Origin: Fodinibius sp964490705
Lineage (GTDB): Bacteria > Bacteroidota > Rhodothermia > Balneolales > Balneolaceae
Assembly: GCA_964490705.1 (NCBI GenBank)
Contig: CAZBCG010000007.1
Coordinates: 62,001 to 126,000, forward strand
Direction: 5' to 3'
DNA: 64,000 nt
Positions 51,466 to 60,164 of this stretch are shown here, piece after piece. Numbering within the stretch: the first letter of the stretch is position 1; each line of letters begins with the position of its first letter. The position numbers were made by a program, and so were the translations under genes. The notes beneath the pieces are model-generated. The model was not told the origin of the DNA. It did not search any database and worked only from the letters and a program-made list of their open reading frames with translations.

Positions 51466-51903
51466 ATGGAAGAGTTCAGAATCACCGATATTTACTCGGG
51501 CAATATAGATCGCGAGCCCAAGCAGGATGATAACCGCTTTCGTAAAGAAACAGGATTTCCGTCACCGGCACGCGATCACTTTGAAAAACCACTGTCGCTG
51601 GATGAATATATCATAAAACGTCCCGCGGCCACGTTTTTTATGCGAGTGAAAGGAGACGGCTTACAAAATATCGGAATTTTCTCAGATGATATTCTCGTTA
51701 TAGATCGCTCCATTACTCCATCCGCCCGGCATCTGATTGTGGCCATTTTGGAGGGGAAAATGGTGGTTCGAAAACTTTTGAAGAAAGGTAGCGTAATGTA
51801 TATCGCAACGGACGAAAACTTCGACAATGCCCGACAAATTACCAACGAACTTGATTTCGAGATCTGGGGAGTCGTCTCCCACGCCATCCACAAGTATATT
51901 TAA
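51466..51903 (+). CDS. UmuD-like S24 protein lacking both catalytic residues
   Basis: A 145-residue protein aligned to UmuD across its full length: GFPSPARDHFEKPLSLDEYI, PAATFFMRVKGDGLQN, IFSDDILVIDRSITPSARHLI. E. coli UmuD has its catalytic Ser in GDSM and Lys in TVKKL. Here these read GDGL (Gly65) and VVRKL (Arg102), so both are lost. The self-cleavage Cys-Gly is Thr29-Gly30. The DNA (ggagacggc) confirms Gly. No umuC is next to it; instead TetR and ABC1 kinase genes follow 18 bases later. ATG 51466 is preferred over TTG 51433. Confidence 0.85.
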   Translation: MEEFRITDIYSGNIDREPKQDDNRFRKETGFPSPARDHFEKPLSLDEYIIKRPAATFFMRVKGDGLQNIGIFSDDILVIDRSITPSARHLIVAILEGKMVVRKLLKKGSVMYIATDENFDNARQITNELDFEIWGVVSHAIHKYI

Positions 51904-51921
51904 ATGAATCAGTAATTTATT

Positions 51922-52620
51922 ATGGATACGTTTAATCCCGAAACATTTGAAACAAAATTCCAGATTGCTGATGCGGCAACGGATCTGTATATCGAAGGCG
52001 ACGGGCACTTTTTGATCAAGGATGTCGCCCACGCTGTGGATCTGGATCCCGCCGAAGTGTTCAATTATTTCCCCAATAAAAAGGCAATTCTCAAGTTCTA
52101 CTACGCTTCACTGATCATCCGGTACGAAATGATGATTGATGAAATTGACGGATTTGAATCTTACACTCTCAGCGAAAAGCTCTCAAATTTTGCGTTCACC
52201 AGTTTTGATATGCTCCGCGAGAAAGAACCGTTTGTAGAGGCAACATTCAAGGATTATATCATCCACTGCTTTGGCAAAACGGATTATGAGAAAGAGGTTG
52301 AACGCCTCATCAAACAATTTCTGGAAAACGATTCCCAGATCTCCATCGCCTCTACCCTTGTCCTAAATGAATATGCGTACAGTTTTCTGCGTCGGCAATA
52401 TTTAGAACTCGTCCGGTTTTGGCTGAACGATACGAGCGAAGATAAGGAGCTGACGATGGAGCTTACCGACAAGGTTACAGGCGTTCTTCAGGAATTCATT
52501 TACAACCCGGTGCTCGACAAAAGTTTTGATCTCTTGAAATTTATGCATGCAAACCGAAAAGCGATTTTCAAAAATATCCCAGGTATCAAACAGATCTGTT
52601 CAAAAATTGAAATACGATAA
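51922..52620 (+). CDS. TetR family transcriptional regulator
   Basis: A 232-residue protein. The N-terminal HTH (about 14-58) reads FLIKDVAHAVDLDPAEVFNYFPNK, a TetR motif with FNYF in place of the usual FYxHF, then KKAILKFYY. The rest is the helical ligand domain, without a recognisable pocket motif. It is 18 bases after the UmuD-like gene and three bases before the ABC1 kinase gene, so the three form an operon; TetR genes are commonly paired with ABC1 kinases in related bacteria. Confidence 0.85.
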   Translation: MDTFNPETFETKFQIADAATDLYIEGDGHFLIKDVAHAVDLDPAEVFNYFPNKKAILKFYYASLIIRYEMMIDEIDGFESYTLSEKLSNFAFTSFDMLREKEPFVEATFKDYIIHCFGKTDYEKEVERLIKQFLENDSQISIASTLVLNEYAYSFLRRQYLELVRFWLNDTSEDKELTMELTDKVTGVLQEFIYNPVLDKSFDLLKFMHANRKAIFKNIPGIKQICSKIEIR

Positions 52621-52623
52621 TAT

Positions 52624-53955
52624 ATGAGTGACAATTTTCCATCATCAAAAATTGAGCGCGGTAAAATATTTGCAAAAACCGGGCTCAAAGTAGGTACCAA
52701 CTATGCCAAGCGCTATCTCAAAAAATCGGTAGGCAAAGAAGAAACGGAGGAAGAGGGACGAGAATTCCATACTCAAAATGCACAGCAGGTATTCAACGAG
52801 TTTACCAAGCTTCGCGGCACGGCCCTTAAAATTGCCCAGTCGCTAAGTATGGACGACGGCATGCTGCCCGAAGAGTTTGCCGAAGTGATGAGCGAATCAC
52901 AGTACAGCGTGCCGCCCATCAACAAGGCACTGGCGCGCTCGATCATCAAAAAAGAGTTGGGGAATTATCCCGAGAACCTATTTGCGGAGTTTAACCCCGA
53001 GGCTATTGCTGCAGCATCCATCGGACAGGTGCACGAGGCACGGCTCAAAAACGGACAAAAAGTGGCCATTAAGATTCAGTATCCGAATGTAAAGAATACC
53101 ATCCACTCGGATATGACCATGGCCAAAACGCTGATTCGCCGAATGGTCAACGGCAATGGGAAGCTGGATGAGTATTTTGATGAGATCGAAGAAACGCTGA
53201 TGGAGGAAACGGATTACCTACAGGAGGCCGAATATCTCGAATATTTTTATGATCGATTTCCCAGAAAAAAATACATTACGCCCAAACACATCGACAAATT
53301 TTCGACCGGTAAAGTATTGACCATGAGCTTTTTGGAGGGACAGCATCTGAAAGAGTTTCTACAAAATGATCCCCCGCAAGAACAGAAAAACCACTTTGGT
53401 CAACTATTGTGGGATTTCTTCCACGACCAGGTTGAGCAGCGCAATTTCATTCATGCGGATACACATCCCGGCAACTTTTTCTTCCGCGAAGACGGTCGCC
53501 TGGGCGTCATCGATTTTGGATGCGTAAAGAAGTTCTCCGAAGAATTTACACACAATTACATGAAGCTGTTGCCAACGCACCTGGAGGGTGACGAACAAAA
53601 GATTCGCGAACTCTATACACGACTTGATATCATTAAGGAAAATCCCAGGGATCCCGAAAAAGAAGAAGAGTTCTTCCAGTTTTGCAAGGCGTTCGGTGAT
53701 ACCTTTGCCCTACCCTATACCGGAAACCAATTTGATTTCGGAGATTCACAATTTAGGGATAAAATCAGGCACTTTGCCAAGGAACTGCCCACCAAAAATG
53801 AGCCGCGCGGTGACAAAAATTTCATTTACAGCACCAAAGTCCACATGGGACTTTATAACATGCTCATGAAGTTGGGCGCCGAAATTGATACCGAGCGCAG
53901 TAAAAATCTGACCCATAACATGATTGACATTATGGGTCAGGAAGTAGCTGAATAG
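52624..53955 (+). CDS. ABC1/UbiB (AarF) family atypical kinase
   Basis: A 443-residue protein kinase-like ATPase. Signature motifs: KLRGTALKIAQSLSMDDGML (about 57-76, the KxGQ-like region), AAASIGQVHEARL (the Ala-rich loop, about 134-146), VAIKIQYP with the ATP-contacting Lys, HADTHPGNFFF (about 278-288) and LGVIDFGCVK, carrying the metal-binding Asp residues. The family supports ubiquinone and other isoprenoid lipid metabolism. It ends an operon with UmuD-like and TetR genes, and is followed by a strong terminator. Confidence 0.93.
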   Translation: MSDNFPSSKIERGKIFAKTGLKVGTNYAKRYLKKSVGKEETEEEGREFHTQNAQQVFNEFTKLRGTALKIAQSLSMDDGMLPEEFAEVMSESQYSVPPINKALARSIIKKELGNYPENLFAEFNPEAIAAASIGQVHEARLKNGQKVAIKIQYPNVKNTIHSDMTMAKTLIRRMVNGNGKLDEYFDEIEETLMEETDYLQEAEYLEYFYDRFPRKKYITPKHIDKFSTGKVLTMSFLEGQHLKEFLQNDPPQEQKNHFGQLLWDFFHDQVEQRNFIHADTHPGNFFFREDGRLGVIDFGCVKKFSEEFTHNYMKLLPTHLEGDEQKIRELYTRLDIIKENPRDPEKEEEFFQFCKAFGDTFALPYTGNQFDFGDSQFRDKIRHFAKELPTKNEPRGDKNFIYSTKVHMGLYNMLMKLGAEIDTERSKNLTHNMIDIMGQEVAE

Positions 53956-53980
53956 CCCAATTTATAATATTTCATGAATA

Positions 53981-54016
53981 AAAAACCCGCAAGGTTTTCG
54001 AAACCTTGCGGGTTTG
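53981..54016. terminator. Bidirectional rho-independent terminator
   Basis: AAAAACCCGCAAGGTTT and AAACCTTGCGGGTTT form a near-perfect hairpin between the convergent ABC1 kinase and hflC genes. A-run on one side, T-run on the other, so it works in both directions. Confidence 0.93.
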
Positions 54017-54042
54017 CTATTACTAACTTTTAACGATTTCCG

Positions 54043-54990
54043 TTACTCCTGAATATCGTTCAGATATCTATAGAATTCGCTGTTGGTCGAAAGAATAATG
54101 GATGTTTGATCATCAAACACCTGGCCGTATGATTCCATTGTACGCGTAAAGTTATAGAGCTCACGTGCCGCATTCGACTGGTCATAAGCGTTTGCGTAAA
54201 TGGCCGTTGCTCGAGCATCAGCCTCACCGCGAATTTCTTCGGCTTTGCGAAATGCCTCCGACTGAATGGTCTTCAGTTCACGATCTTTCTCACCGTTAAT
54301 TCGCGCTGCCTCACCTTCACCTTCGGAACGAAATTTATCAGCAATACGATTGCGCTCACTAATCATGCGATCATAGACCGTCTTACGCACATTTTCCACG
54401 TAATTGATACGCTTGAAACGAAAGTCCAGAATTTCGAGCCCAAGATCAGACGCCCGCTCATTGGCCAATTCTTGAATCGACGCCTGGATAGAGTCTCGTC
54501 CCTCGGCAATGTCTTCCAGAGAATCTTCCACAATATCCGTGATCGTAGCTCCTGATTTGGGATCGCGATTCGTGGAACGAACCACCTCGACGAGATCTTG
54601 CGAAGCAATAGCATTACGGGTTTCCCCATCGAGGATATCATCGAGCCGCGATTGTGCACCGCGCTCATCCCGAAGCCGCTTAAAAAACTGCAGCGGATCG
54701 GTAATCTGCCAGCGCGCGTAGGTATCCACAAAAATAAACTTCTTGTCTTTGGTCGGCACCTGATTTCGGTCGCCATCCCATGCGAGATAACGCTCATCAA
54801 AATAGTGGGCCTTCTGCATAAACGGAATCTTGAATTTTAATCCCGGTTCCGTAACAGCATCTCCCACAGGATCGCCAAACTGTGTAATGATAACCTGCTC
54901 CGTTTCATCAACAATATAAACGCCGTCAAGTGCAACAAGGATGGCAAGTCCAAAAACGGCAAAGAGTGCAATATGTTTCCAATTCTTCAT
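54043..54990 (-). CDS. hflC: HflC-like SPFH/prohibitin membrane protein
   Basis: A 315-residue membrane protein with an N-terminal anchor (about 7-26) and a SPFH domain: TEQVIITQFGDPVGDAVTEP, LQFFKRLRDERGAQSRLDDI, and the coiled-coil with RINGEKDRELKTIQSEAFRKAEE. HflC forms a large cage with HflK around the FtsH protease. The gene follows hflK by two bases, so translation is coupled. Length fits the family. The C-terminus TRTMESYGQVFDDQT is conserved. Confidence 0.95.
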   Translation of the reverse strand: MKNWKHIALFAVFGLAILVALDGVYIVDETEQVIITQFGDPVGDAVTEPGLKFKIPFMQKAHYFDERYLAWDGDRNQVPTKDKKFIFVDTYARWQITDPLQFFKRLRDERGAQSRLDDILDGETRNAIASQDLVEVVRSTNRDPKSGATITDIVEDSLEDIAEGRDSIQASIQELANERASDLGLEILDFRFKRINYVENVRKTVYDRMISERNRIADKFRSEGEGEAARINGEKDRELKTIQSEAFRKAEEIRGEADARATAIYANAYDQSNAARELYNFTRTMESYGQVFDDQTSIILSTNSEFYRYLNDIQE

Positions 54991-54992
54991 AG

Positions 54993-56009
54993 TTAATTAC
55001 CCTGTGAATTTGAATTCGAATTCGGCTTATTGACCTTCACGCCATCCATCTGCATCTGTAGCAGTGGCAATACATTATTTCCATTCTGATCGGTCACGAT
55101 CTTGTTCCCAATCTTGGGCAGTATATCCTCAAGCGTCTCCAGGTAAATACGACGCTTGGTCACTTCGGGAGCCTTAATATATTCGCGATACAACTGATTA
55201 AACCGCGAAGCCTGTCCTTCTGACCGGTTGATGCGATTAATTGCATACCCTTCGGCCTGCTGGATGGTCTCTTGTGCCTGTCCGCGAGCCCGGGGAATCA
55301 CTTTGTTATATTCGGATTTCGCCTGATTAATGAGCGTTTCTTTCTGTTGTTGCGCCTCATTAACAGCATTAAACGACGGCTTTACCGGGTCCGGGGGATT
55401 GATATCCTGCAACACCACCTGGTCGATTCGCAACCCCGATTCATACTCATCACAAAGTTCCTGGATCAGCTTTTGTGCTTCGGCAGCTACTTCTGCACGA
55501 CCTACGGTAAGTACCTCGTTGACCGTTCGGTCGCCCACAACCTGGCGCATCGCCGATTCCGACATATCACGCAACGTCTGTTCGGGATTCCGAATCTTAA
55601 ACAAAAAATCATACGGATCCTCAACGCGGTACTGCACCACCCACTCGACATCCGCCAAGTTCAGGTCGCCCGTAAGCATAAGCGACTCATTGGTATAGGG
55701 ATCTTTGGAGTAACTCGTATTGACCCCTGCATCTACAGTACGATACCCAAACTCGTGCTTAAGCTGTCGCTGCACGGGCACATACCGCACATCTTCAACA
55801 AATGGGACTTTAAAGTTCAAGCCCGGTTGGGCAGTCCTTGTAAATTCTCCAAATCGTGTAACGATGCCCACCTCTTCAGGATTTACCGTAAAAAAGGAGG
55901 CAAAACCCACGACAAACAACAGTACACCTATTACGATGTACCGGATATTTTTGCTCAAACTTTTGAGCTGTGACGGCACATTCATGCCGGAAAAATTATT
56001 TTCAGCCAT
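54993..56009 (-). CDS. hflK: HflK-like SPFH/prohibitin membrane protein
   Basis: A 338-residue partner of HflC. One N-terminal span (about 26-43, IVIGVLLFVVGFASFF) is followed by VNPEEVGIVTRFGEFTRTA, VEWVVQYRVEDPYDFLF and MRQVVGDRTVNEVLTVGR, all standard HflK/SPFH motifs, then a long coiled coil with NEAQQQKETLINQAKSEYN. It leads a two-gene operon. Confidence 0.95.
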   Translation of the reverse strand: MAENNFSGMNVPSQLKSLSKNIRYIVIGVLLFVVGFASFFTVNPEEVGIVTRFGEFTRTAQPGLNFKVPFVEDVRYVPVQRQLKHEFGYRTVDAGVNTSYSKDPYTNESLMLTGDLNLADVEWVVQYRVEDPYDFLFKIRNPEQTLRDMSESAMRQVVGDRTVNEVLTVGRAEVAAEAQKLIQELCDEYESGLRIDQVVLQDINPPDPVKPSFNAVNEAQQQKETLINQAKSEYNKVIPRARGQAQETIQQAEGYAINRINRSEGQASRFNQLYREYIKAPEVTKRRIYLETLEDILPKIGNKIVTDQNGNNVLPLLQMQMDGVKVNKPNSNSNSQGN

Positions 56010-56040
56010 TAGTACATTAGTTTCTGATTAGAAAGAAAAG

Positions 56041-56111
56041 AATTGAAAGTAAAAACTAGCGAGCGCATTCCGCTCGTATATAATCATGTCACAAGCGAGA
56101 CGCTTGTGACA
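56041..56111. repeat. REP-like double hairpin
   Basis: GAGCG/CGCTC (about 56061-56075) followed by the perfect palindrome TGTCACAAGCG, AGA, CGCTTGTGACA (56087-56111). Located between the SpoIIE phosphatase gene end and hflK start. The pair of hairpins resembles REP elements moved by RAYT transposases; no transposase is nearby. It may also end the phosphatase transcript. Confidence 0.65.
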
Positions 56112-56138
56112 TTTCGAATATTTACATTACAAATCCAT

Positions 56139-58673
56139 TTAAATTTTGAGACATATAATAGTGGTATCATCGGCCAATTGATAGTCGCTGAACTTTTGAA
56201 CTCGGCGCTTAATATCCATCGATATTTCGTTACTGGGACGACTAGCAGTCTCCAGCGATTCTACCAGCGTAATTAAGTTATCGAAGCCAAATCGATCGCC
56301 CTCGGGATTTACGGCTTCCGGCAACCCATCCGAATAAAGTAGTAAAAAGTCTCCCTCTTGCAACTGTACGTCATACGCTTGGTAATTCACTGATTGTTGC
56401 AATCCCAGCGGATACCGGGGTTCGGGCGTACTGATAAATTCAGCCTTCCCATCTCGCTTTAAGATTGGCAGGCAGTGTCCCGCATTGGCCAATCGCAGCA
56501 TCTTGTTCTCAAGATGATACTGCGCGATAATACACGTGATGAAGGTCTGCGGATCGGTTCGCACATGCAGCGTAGGTGTAATTTCCCGGAGGATGGCTTC
56601 CGGAGCATCCCGATGCAACCGTGATAGCAACAGCCCGCTGGTAAAGACGGCATGCATCGCCGCTTTCATCGCTTTGCCGGAAACATCAGCAATTGTCATA
56701 TTCAGTACTTGGCTGTTGGCCGTGCCGTTCGTGCCCACGATATAATCAAAATAGTCACCGCCCACTTCAAATGAGGGCATGAAAAATCCATATACATCAA
56801 CGCCCTGCACAGTGGGCGGCTGTAGCGGCATCAGCTTGAATTGGCTTTCACGAGCAATTTCGATCTCCTTTTCCACGCGCAGGTGATTAGCAATTCGTTC
56901 TTGGTATTCGGGAATATAGCCCCCCATCTCGGAAACGGAATTACCATATTTAAAAGCAATAAATCCATAGATCACGGGCAGACCGAGGATGAAAAACTGC
57001 ACCCACGAAATATAGGCCACATCCATGCTCGTAGAACCCCAATAGGGCATCACTAGCAGAATGATGGTAAACACCCACCAGCCAACTGAAAATGAAAGCA
57101 TCCCCGACCATTCCATCGCATATATGATGACAGCGGCTATAATCGAAAAGATGATGACATCATACCATTCGGTTCCAACAATTTCGAACAGATTTGCCGA
57201 TCCCGAAAACAGAAAACCGATGAGTAAGATACCCACTCCATAGTACAGCCAGCGCTTGTTTAATTTGGATTCCAAAAATCCGGTCGTAACGCCCACATGT
57301 CCCAGGGCTACAAGCCACACATTAATCCACACGGCAAGGTTGATCGTCAGCAGTTTGGGTTGCATGCTGGCTTCGGCAAAGCCGTACTGGCTGTCAGATT
57401 GATAATATTCTGTGCCAAAGATGTAAAGTCCCACTGCAAAAATACCCAGCATCACTCCCGCTAGTGCATATCCCCGCAGCAGACTTTCCCCCGTTTCGCG
57501 GAAGAAAAATCGCTTGCGCCAAAAAGCATCCAGCAGATGCAGCTGCTCTTGATCGCGGGATCGAGCCATCGCTTCCCATCCGATGTAGGCCATAGCTCCA
57601 TAGAGCCCCAACACAGCGGCAAAAATCAAGTTGTTAAGAATAAAAAGTGCTTCGCTGGTTTGATTCCAGAATCCATCCAGCATATTCATCAGATATATAA
57701 TGCGCCAAGCCAGCGCCCCCAGTGTTACACTCACCAAAATAAAAATAGCGCGTCTCCACTCTACCTGGCCTTTATTGATATACTTGATGCCAAAGAAAAA
57801 TATCAGGATGGCCAAAATACCCAGCGAACCAAATGTGGTTATTATATCGAAGTTGTTGATACTCTGTGTGGAGTCAAGCTGTTCAGGCTCGTATCGATCC
57901 AGGGCTTTAAAATCTTCAATGGAGACCCCATACTGAATACTTGCCATATTGGGGGTATTGTTCTCTCGAATAATCGGCTTTACCTCAAGCGAAAGTTCTT
58001 GCGGACCCGAGGCATTTACATTTTTCTTCGTCCAGTTGAATACCATGTTATTGCCCACGCTGGTATCAGAAAGGTTCAACGACTGTTCGCCAAAACCGGG
58101 CTCGGTGGTGATGAGTGTGTCTCGGACATCCACAAAATTGAGTTTGTAATCGCGCAGATTGTATCCGAGAATATTTTGCACAATGTTGTTGGCAATCGCG
58201 AAAAGGGAATCCCCAGCCACAAATGTCGGGTTGGGATTTTGTCCAAATGTGGATATCCGGCGCACGTTGCCTTCCTGATCATATCGTAAACTCAACCGCC
58301 CGAGCTCGGCCAAAAAATTATTCGCTTCGTGCAAAATACCCTCCTCTTCACTTTGGGCCGTACCAATACTCACCTTCCACCCGGTTAAATTTACGCCTCG
58401 GCGGTTCAGCGTACCCGTGGATGGCAACGTACCCTTGGTAGAATCTTTGAGCGTTTGGTAATAATTGAAATGCTGCGTGCGACGCGCCATAAACGCAAGA
58501 CTGTCCATCGAAAAACCAAGGGAACCGGCAAGTTGGGCTGTATTTTCCTCAATGGTAGATTTGCTTTGCTGGATGGGCGCACCCGCATTAAAGGCAATAG
58601 AAGAATGCAACAAGAAAAATGCTGCAAATCCAATAACACCCAAAAATACCCAATATGTTAAGCGTTGCCCCAT
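56139..58673 (-). CDS. Membrane SpoIIE/RsbU-type PP2C phosphatase
   Basis: An 844-residue sensor phosphatase. One N-terminal span (about 7-25), an extracytoplasmic part to about 285, then about nine spans (about 290-610). The C-terminal PP2C/SpoIIE domain (about 635-844) has ESQFKLMPLQPPTVQGVDV, SFEVGGDYFDYI with metal-binding Asp, TIADVSGKAMKAAM, and LYSDGLPEAVNPEGDRFG. These enzymes dephosphorylate anti-sigma antagonist proteins in partner-switching systems. No such partner is next to it. It stands upstream of hflK on the same strand. Confidence 0.92.
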   Translation of the reverse strand: MGQRLTYWVFLGVIGFAAFFLLHSSIAFNAGAPIQQSKSTIEENTAQLAGSLGFSMDSLAFMARRTQHFNYYQTLKDSTKGTLPSTGTLNRRGVNLTGWKVSIGTAQSEEEGILHEANNFLAELGRLSLRYDQEGNVRRISTFGQNPNPTFVAGDSLFAIANNIVQNILGYNLRDYKLNFVDVRDTLITTEPGFGEQSLNLSDTSVGNNMVFNWTKKNVNASGPQELSLEVKPIIRENNTPNMASIQYGVSIEDFKALDRYEPEQLDSTQSINNFDIITTFGSLGILAILIFFFGIKYINKGQVEWRRAIFILVSVTLGALAWRIIYLMNMLDGFWNQTSEALFILNNLIFAAVLGLYGAMAYIGWEAMARSRDQEQLHLLDAFWRKRFFFRETGESLLRGYALAGVMLGIFAVGLYIFGTEYYQSDSQYGFAEASMQPKLLTINLAVWINVWLVALGHVGVTTGFLESKLNKRWLYYGVGILLIGFLFSGSANLFEIVGTEWYDVIIFSIIAAVIIYAMEWSGMLSFSVGWWVFTIILLVMPYWGSTSMDVAYISWVQFFILGLPVIYGFIAFKYGNSVSEMGGYIPEYQERIANHLRVEKEIEIARESQFKLMPLQPPTVQGVDVYGFFMPSFEVGGDYFDYIVGTNGTANSQVLNMTIADVSGKAMKAAMHAVFTSGLLLSRLHRDAPEAILREITPTLHVRTDPQTFITCIIAQYHLENKMLRLANAGHCLPILKRDGKAEFISTPEPRYPLGLQQSVNYQAYDVQLQEGDFLLLYSDGLPEAVNPEGDRFGFDNLITLVESLETASRPSNEISMDIKRRVQKFSDYQLADDTTIICLKI

Positions 58674-58941
58674 CAGCTATATTTTGTTTACAAAAGTTGG
58701 AACTGCCAACGGCTATTGTAATGTTAATTCGCTGGCAAACTCCTGAATTACTATCGGTCTAAAAAATAACCGAATAGATATCAATATACGATCTTGAACA
58801 AAATAAGCCTACGGAATTCTTCTACGATTGTTACCGATAATTGGGAGTTGCCTGGTAAAAAATCTCATTTTTTTTATCCGATTGCATTCCCTCCTTCAAT
58901 CCGGTATATATCTATATCAAATTTAATCGAATCCATCTGTT
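58674..58941. other. Divergent promoter region
   Basis: A 268-base gap between the SpoIIE phosphatase (leftwards) and the ExbD-like lipoprotein (rightwards). AT-rich, no strong hairpin or repeat seen. Small ORFs within it have no recognisable product. Confidence 0.4.
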
Positions 58942-59256
58942 ATGAGATTTTCAATTTTAGTGCTGACAGTCATTTTGGGATCTGTCTCTGCCTGCTCGCT
59001 TGATGCGGATATACAGTCATTAACTGACCAAGATATCGATTTACACATTCTAGAAAATGAGAAAGTAAATTTTGAGGGTACGGTTATGTCATTTTCTGAT
59101 TTCGAAGATAAATTTAAGGTCTTCGAGCTCTCGAAAAATGCTGTTGTCAACTTCAAAGTAGATAAAGAAGCAACCATGGGTCAAGTTACCGATATTCAGC
59201 AACTATTACGGGAGAAAGGCACGTTGAAAATAAATTACACACAGGTCAGCAGATAA
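58942..59256 (+). CDS. ExbD/TolR-like domain lipoprotein
   Basis: A 104-residue lipoprotein. Signal MRFSILVLTVILGSVSAC ends in a lipobox with Cys18. The mature part follows the periplasmic domain of ExbD/TolR: DIDLHILENEKVNFEGTVMS (short strand with buried polar residues), FEDKFKVFELSKNAVVNFKV, then DKEATMGQVTDIQQLLREKG and LKINYTQ, where ExbD has xxDxxxxxGxVxxVMDxLxxAGxxxIxL. It lacks the N-terminal TM helix with its catalytic Asp. Neither exbB nor tonB is nearby. It stands alone between divergent and convergent genes. Confidence 0.7.
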   Translation: MRFSILVLTVILGSVSACSLDADIQSLTDQDIDLHILENEKVNFEGTVMSFSDFEDKFKVFELSKNAVVNFKVDKEATMGQVTDIQQLLREKGTLKINYTQVSR

Positions 59257-59299
59257 CCCATTTAGCGATTACATGTAATGACTGAAAACGTAACATACT

Positions 59300-59416
59300 T
59301 GCAATGTCATCCCGGACTCCGATCCGGGATCTCACGGTGGTACCAAGTGTTGATCTATTGCCAGCCTGTATCAACGGTTACAAGCATCGAGATCCTGAAA
59401 CAAGTTCAGGATGACA
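59300..59416. repeat. Composite intergenic repeats
   Basis: Two units: TCCCGGACTCCGATCCGGGA (59310-59329, a hairpin) and GATCCTGAAACAAGTTCAGG followed by ATGACA (59391-59416), matching the repeat at 50880-50900. They fill most of the 314-base gap between the ExbD-like lipoprotein and bacilliredoxin genes; the remainder holds the bacilliredoxin terminator. Confidence 0.7.
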
Positions 59417-59504
59417 CTATAGCTATTTTTAACTGCTAAATGCGTTAGTAATTCAATGATTAAACAGCAGCAACTACTCATAAGGATATAGAGCGGTTTA
59501 AATA

Positions 59505-59542
59505 AAAAAAGCCGACAGGGTATCATATCCTGTCGGCTTTTA
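59505..59542. terminator. Rho-independent terminator of the bacilliredoxin gene
   Basis: AAAAAGCCGACAGGATA and TATCCTGTCGGCTTTT form a strong hairpin with A- and T-runs, 28 bases after the stop of the bacilliredoxin gene on the minus strand. It could also work for the other strand. Confidence 0.88.
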
Positions 59543-59570
59543 ATTTTCAACAATAAATTTATGCCGGAAA

Positions 59571-60032
59571 TCAGCTCTCGGCTTCTTCGGTCTCTTCTTC
59601 GCCGTCAAATGCTTTGAAAACCATCTTCAAATCATCAGCGATTTCTACTTTCGTTCGACCTTCGATACGATGGCGTGGAATCATGGCCTTGATTTCGCCA
59701 TCTTTGAAGTACGCAAATGCGGGCGAAGACGGTGGATACTCACTAAAGTATTCACGCGCCCGGGCGGTGGCTTCTTTGTCCTGCCCGGCAAAAACCGTAA
59801 CCATGTGATCCGGTTGTATATCCGAATCGTTAAGTGCAATCTCCACACCGGGACGTGCATTACCGGCGGCACATCCACAAACGGAATTTATTACCATTAA
59901 CATCGTGCCTTCATCGTATTCTTCCATCGCACGGTCAACATCATCAACCGTTTTGAGCTCTTCAATGCCCAATTCGGTCAGTTCTTCACGCATCCACGAA
60001 ACATCGGGGCCTGCTCCAAGTCCAAATTGCAT
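59571..60032 (-). CDS. BrxA/BrxB family bacilliredoxin
   Basis: A 153-residue thioredoxin-fold protein of the YphP/YqiW type. The active-site motif NSVCGCAAGNARPG (about 48-61) has the CGC pair that resolves bacillithiol mixed disulfides. FPxxSPxxAYF-like YPPSSPAFAYF and PRHRIEGR follow, as in the family. An acidic tail (GEEETEEAES) is unusual but small. It implies bacillithiol-type redox chemistry. Located downstream of superoxide dismutase on the same strand, with its own terminator. Confidence 0.93.
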   Translation of the reverse strand: MQFGLGAGPDVSWMREELTELGIEELKTVDDVDRAMEEYDEGTMLMVINSVCGCAAGNARPGVEIALNDSDIQPDHMVTVFAGQDKEATARAREYFSEYPPSSPAFAYFKDGEIKAMIPRHRIEGRTKVEIADDLKMVFKAFDGEEETEEAES

Positions 60033-60107
60033 AATAATCGTATTTATTTCTGCTTAGTATTAGTCGATAAATATAACATTCATTTATGAAGGATTGAAGA
60101 AGAAAAA

Positions 60108-60140
60108 GCACTCCGTACAAAGTACGAAGTGCCCTCCCTT
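60108..60140 (-). terminator. Rho-independent terminator of the superoxide dismutase gene
   Basis: GCACTTCGTAC, TTT, GTACGGAGTGC forms an eleven-base stem with one mismatch, followed on the minus strand by TTTTTCTTC. It lies 25 bases after the sod stop. Confidence 0.82.
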
Positions 60141-60164
60141 TTGTAAACAATTCAAGTGTGGTGT

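Noticed and set aside
58794..59003. 69-codon ORF upstream of the ExbD-like lipoprotein
   Set aside because: Overlaps the lipoprotein start in another frame, with no domain or ribosome binding site.
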